From Prevotella sp. oral taxon 475 (GTDB taxonomy: Bacteria; Bacteroidota; Bacteroidia; Bacteroidales; Bacteroidaceae): a stretch of DNA of 64,000 bases. The notes beneath the pieces were generated by a model that was given only the letters and a program-made list of their open reading frames with translations, ran no database searches and was not told where the DNA came from. Shown in pieces: positions 62,311 to 64,000 of the stretch. Each line of letters begins with the position of its first letter. The first letter of the stretch is position 1. Location: assembly GCF_018127805.1 (NCBI RefSeq), contig NZ_CP072334.1, positions 1,838,001 to 1,902,000 of the forward strand. The letters run 5' to 3'. Made by a program: the position numbers and the translations under genes.

Positions 62311-62883
62311 ATGTTCTCCTGGCTCGACCTCTTCACCACCCTTTTGGGTTTGCTTTACCTCTATTTAGAATACCGTGCTCACATCGCCCTTTGGCTGGTG
62401 GGCATCATCATGCCCGCCCTCGACATATGGCTTTACTGGGAACACGGACTCTACGGCGATGCCGCAATGGCCATTTACTACACCCTGGCCGCCCTCTACG
62501 GTTACGCGATGTGGCGATGGAACCGGAAACACCATCGGTCGTCAAGCCAAGAGATGCCCATCACCCACATGCCCAGTCGGCTGTTCATGCCTGCTGCCGT
62601 CTTTTTCGCCACAGCTTGGGGAGCCACCTATTATGTTCTGACGACCTTTACCGACAGTACCGTTCCTCTGCTCGATGCCTTCACCAACGCCCTGAGCATG
62701 GTAGCCCTATGGGCTTTGGCGCGCAAGTATGTCGAGCAGTGGCTCCTTTGGATGGTGGTAGACCTCGTCTGCACCCTGCTCTACGTCTATAAAGGCATCC
62801 CTTTCAAAGCCGCTCTCTACGCCCTTTACACCATCATCGCCATACTGGGCTACCGGGCATGGGCAAGGAGAATAGAGAATTGA
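62311..62883 (+). CDS. pnuT: PnuC-family transporter, probable thiamine transporter PnuT
   Basis: A 190-residue inner-membrane protein with about seven hydrophobic segments. FSWLDLFTTLLGLLYLYLEYRA at the N-terminus and the later LLWMVVDLVCTLLYVYKGIPFKAALYALYTIIAILGYRAW with its W..D pattern fit the PnuC family. Its place behind a TPP riboswitch and a TonB receptor points to the thiamine branch, PnuT. Together they move thiamine over both membranes. No thiamine pyrophosphokinase gene follows in the window. Confidence 0.9.
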   Translation: MFSWLDLFTTLLGLLYLYLEYRAHIALWLVGIIMPALDIWLYWEHGLYGDAAMAIYYTLAALYGYAMWRWNRKHHRSSSQEMPITHMPSRLFMPAAVFFATAWGATYYVLTTFTDSTVPLLDAFTNALSMVALWALARKYVEQWLLWMVVDLVCTLLYVYKGIPFKAALYALYTIIAILGYRAWARRIEN

Positions 62884-62894
62884 TAAAAGGAAAG

Positions 62895-62926
62895 TTTGTG
62901 TATTTGCAGTTTATTCTCTACCTTTG
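62895..62926 (+). promoter_or_regulatory. Promoter of the candidate small RNA
   Basis: TTTG (62895-62898), 20 nt, TACCTTTG (62919-62926): a good consensus match just after the pnuT stop. Confidence 0.65.
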
Positions 62927-63044
62927 CCCCCGTGAAACAAAATGTGTTGACATATCGGCAGAAGCAAGAGGAGCAGAAAAGGGCGAACTTTTCTGCATCT
63001 TTTAACGCCTTTTCTTTGGTAGTCTCCCAGAAAATGACTATCTT

Positions 63045-63091
<47 letters not shown>

Positions 63092-63163
63092 GTTCGCACC
63101 TATTGTAGTGTAAGACTTTTTAGCTTTCTCTTACGCGCGCGCGAAGCGGGCGCAACCCCCATA

Positions 63164-63202
63164 AGCAAAGGGCTCTTCGGAGTGGCCTTTGCTTCTTTTT
63201 TC
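63164..63202 (+). terminator. Intrinsic terminator
   Basis: AGCAAAGG pairs with CCTTTGCT, with an inner CTC-TTCG-GAG hairpin, followed by TCTTTTTTCG. Confidence 0.75.
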
Positions 63203-63270
63203 GTGCCCATGAGCCAAGGGACGGAAAGAGAAACAACGCCGATTTTTCACCTTTTAAATATTAGAGATTT

Positions 63271-63480
63271 ATGAACAGACAAGAACAACAACGGACAGTC
63301 GCCGAATGGACAGCGCTGCCCTACATCCCGCCGCGATGCAGCGTGATTCCGTATGAGAGCGAGGGCTTTATTTGTGCCACCATTCGCCATCGCGCCGAGA
63401 ATTCCACCGAAGAAGAATGGGAAGAGGATGAAGAGATTGAGGGAGAGACCCTAAATGCCAGTCGATTCGATTGGCAATAA
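63271..63480 (+). CDS. Small acidic protein of unknown function
   Basis: A 69-residue protein I do not recognise. The first half reads MNRQEQQRTVAEWTALPYIP and the second half is very acidic (STEEEWEEDEEIEGE). No signal peptide or membrane segment is seen. It precedes the fimbrillin-like lipoprotein gene by 29 nt on the same strand, so the two are probably one unit. Short proteins with a P-R-C-x-V-I motif before surface lipoprotein genes occur in Prevotella as I recall, but no role is known. Confidence 0.6.
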   Translation: MNRQEQQRTVAEWTALPYIPPRCSVIPYESEGFICATIRHRAENSTEEEWEEDEEIEGETLNASRFDWQ

Positions 63481-63509
63481 CCATCTAAAAACAGTAAACA
63501 ACCCAACGT

Positions 63510-64000
63510 ATGAAAAGAAGATTCAACCTGCTGCCTTGTGCAGCTTTCGCTTTAGCACTCATGTTTTCGGCTTGCAGCCACAACGACGAGCCAACGCCGA
63601 ACAACGCCCCCTTGATCAGCTTAGGCAGCGACGCCACCTTTACGCTGACCGAAGAGAAGTTTGAAACCTCGAAGCCCACCTCTATGCCTGCCTCGCGGGC
63701 CATGGCCGCTCAGGCGCAACCGCAAGAAGTGGACCTGGGCGACGGCCTCCACGCCACGATGAGCATCGAAGAAGACAGCGAGCCCGAGACACGCGCCAAC
63801 CCCATCAGCCAAGGCCGCTATTCTATCTATGCGCTCGACGGCAGCGGCAACCGCATCACCGGCACCCACAAAACGCTCACGGGCGAGGTGAACGCCAGCG
63901 GCAAGTTTGTGCCCGATGCCAGCTCTATGCTCGAACTGCCCGCCGGCACCTACACCTTTGTGTGCATCAGCGAGGGCGTGACCGACAACGGCACCTCCCT
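63510..64000 (+). CDS. Fimbrillin-like (Mfa/FimB-type) lipoprotein, N-terminal part
   Basis: The first 163 residues of a lipoprotein that runs off the right edge. The signal peptide ends in the lipobox FSAC (Cys22), followed by a low-complexity linker. Two Arg-Ala sites (ASRAMAA, PETRANP) resemble the Arg-gingipain-type maturation sites of fimbrillins. The later part (RYSIYALDGSGNRITGTHKTLTGEV...LELPAGTYTFVCIS) is the immunoglobulin-like pattern of fimbrillin-like proteins. It probably forms or anchors a surface fibre. The class (shaft or anchor) cannot be decided from this part. Confidence 0.7.
   Translation, partial: MKRRFNLLPCAAFALALMFSACSHNDEPTPNNAPLISLGSDATFTLTEEKFETSKPTSMPASRAMAAQAQPQEVDLGDGLHATMSIEEDSEPETRANPISQGRYSIYALDGSGNRITGTHKTLTGEVNASGKFVPDASSMLELPAGTYTFVCISEGVTDNGTS

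Overview
This window looks like a chromosomal segment of a Bacteroidota species, most likely a Prevotella-type member of the Bacteroidales. Supporting signs are Bacteroidota promoters (TTTG, 19-20 nt, TAnnTTTG), a SusC/SusD/SusE locus, type IX secretion genes (sprA/sov and porT), secreted enzymes with type IX C-terminal sorting sequences, a DUF4369 lipoprotein, the flavodoxin-DUF2023 pair and a fimbrillin-like lipoprotein. Species cannot be fixed from the sequence alone.

Layout. 1-4.5 kb: asparaginase (cut by the left edge), a lipoprotein-hydrolase pair, mnmA and 5-formyl-THF cyclo-ligase. 4.5-12.7 kb: a long minus-strand run of CTP peptidase, dCMP deaminase, M3 peptidase, a PurN-PAP2 in-frame fusion, Hsp15, peptidyl-tRNA hydrolase and ribosomal protein L25, interrupted by a 0.7 kb array of 41-bp repeats. 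13-24 kb: subtilase, flavodoxin/DUF2023, topoisomerase IV A, a barrel-like protein with an S41 lipoprotein, and glutamine synthetase. 24-35 kb: clpB, ruvA and the 7.5 kb sprA. 35-43 kb: C10 protease, a two-gene ATPase/DUF4435 module resembling the PARIS anti-phage system, porT, and a 5'-nucleotidase split into two genes. 43-50 kb: GH85 endo-beta-N-acetylglucosaminidase, luxS-mtnN, and a small DUF5053 cassette flanked by 72-bp direct repeats. 50-59 kb: a SusC-SusD-SusE-LacI-MFS carbohydrate uptake locus with a perfect LacI-type operator. 59-64 kb: tRNA-Leu(UAG), a TPP riboswitch controlling a TonB receptor and PnuT (thiamine uptake), a candidate small RNA with a (CA)21 tract, and the start of a fimbrillin-like lipoprotein gene.

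How the parts work together. SprA and PorT belong to the type IX machine, and the S8 protease, C10 protease and GH85 enzyme encoded here look like its cargo. LuxS and MtnN are consecutive steps of S-adenosylhomocysteine detoxification. The riboswitch, TonB receptor and PnuT make a thiamine import route across both membranes. The LacI regulator, its likely operator, SusCDE and the MFS symporter make an oligosaccharide uptake route without any glycoside hydrolase in view.

The most unusual content is between genes. There are three loci of 41-bp-period repeats carrying palindromes whose two arms change together. Five loci carry a 22-bp A-tract repeat. A 60-bp perfect inverted repeat lies inside the thiamine operon. 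All calls come from reading the sequence; no database searches were run.
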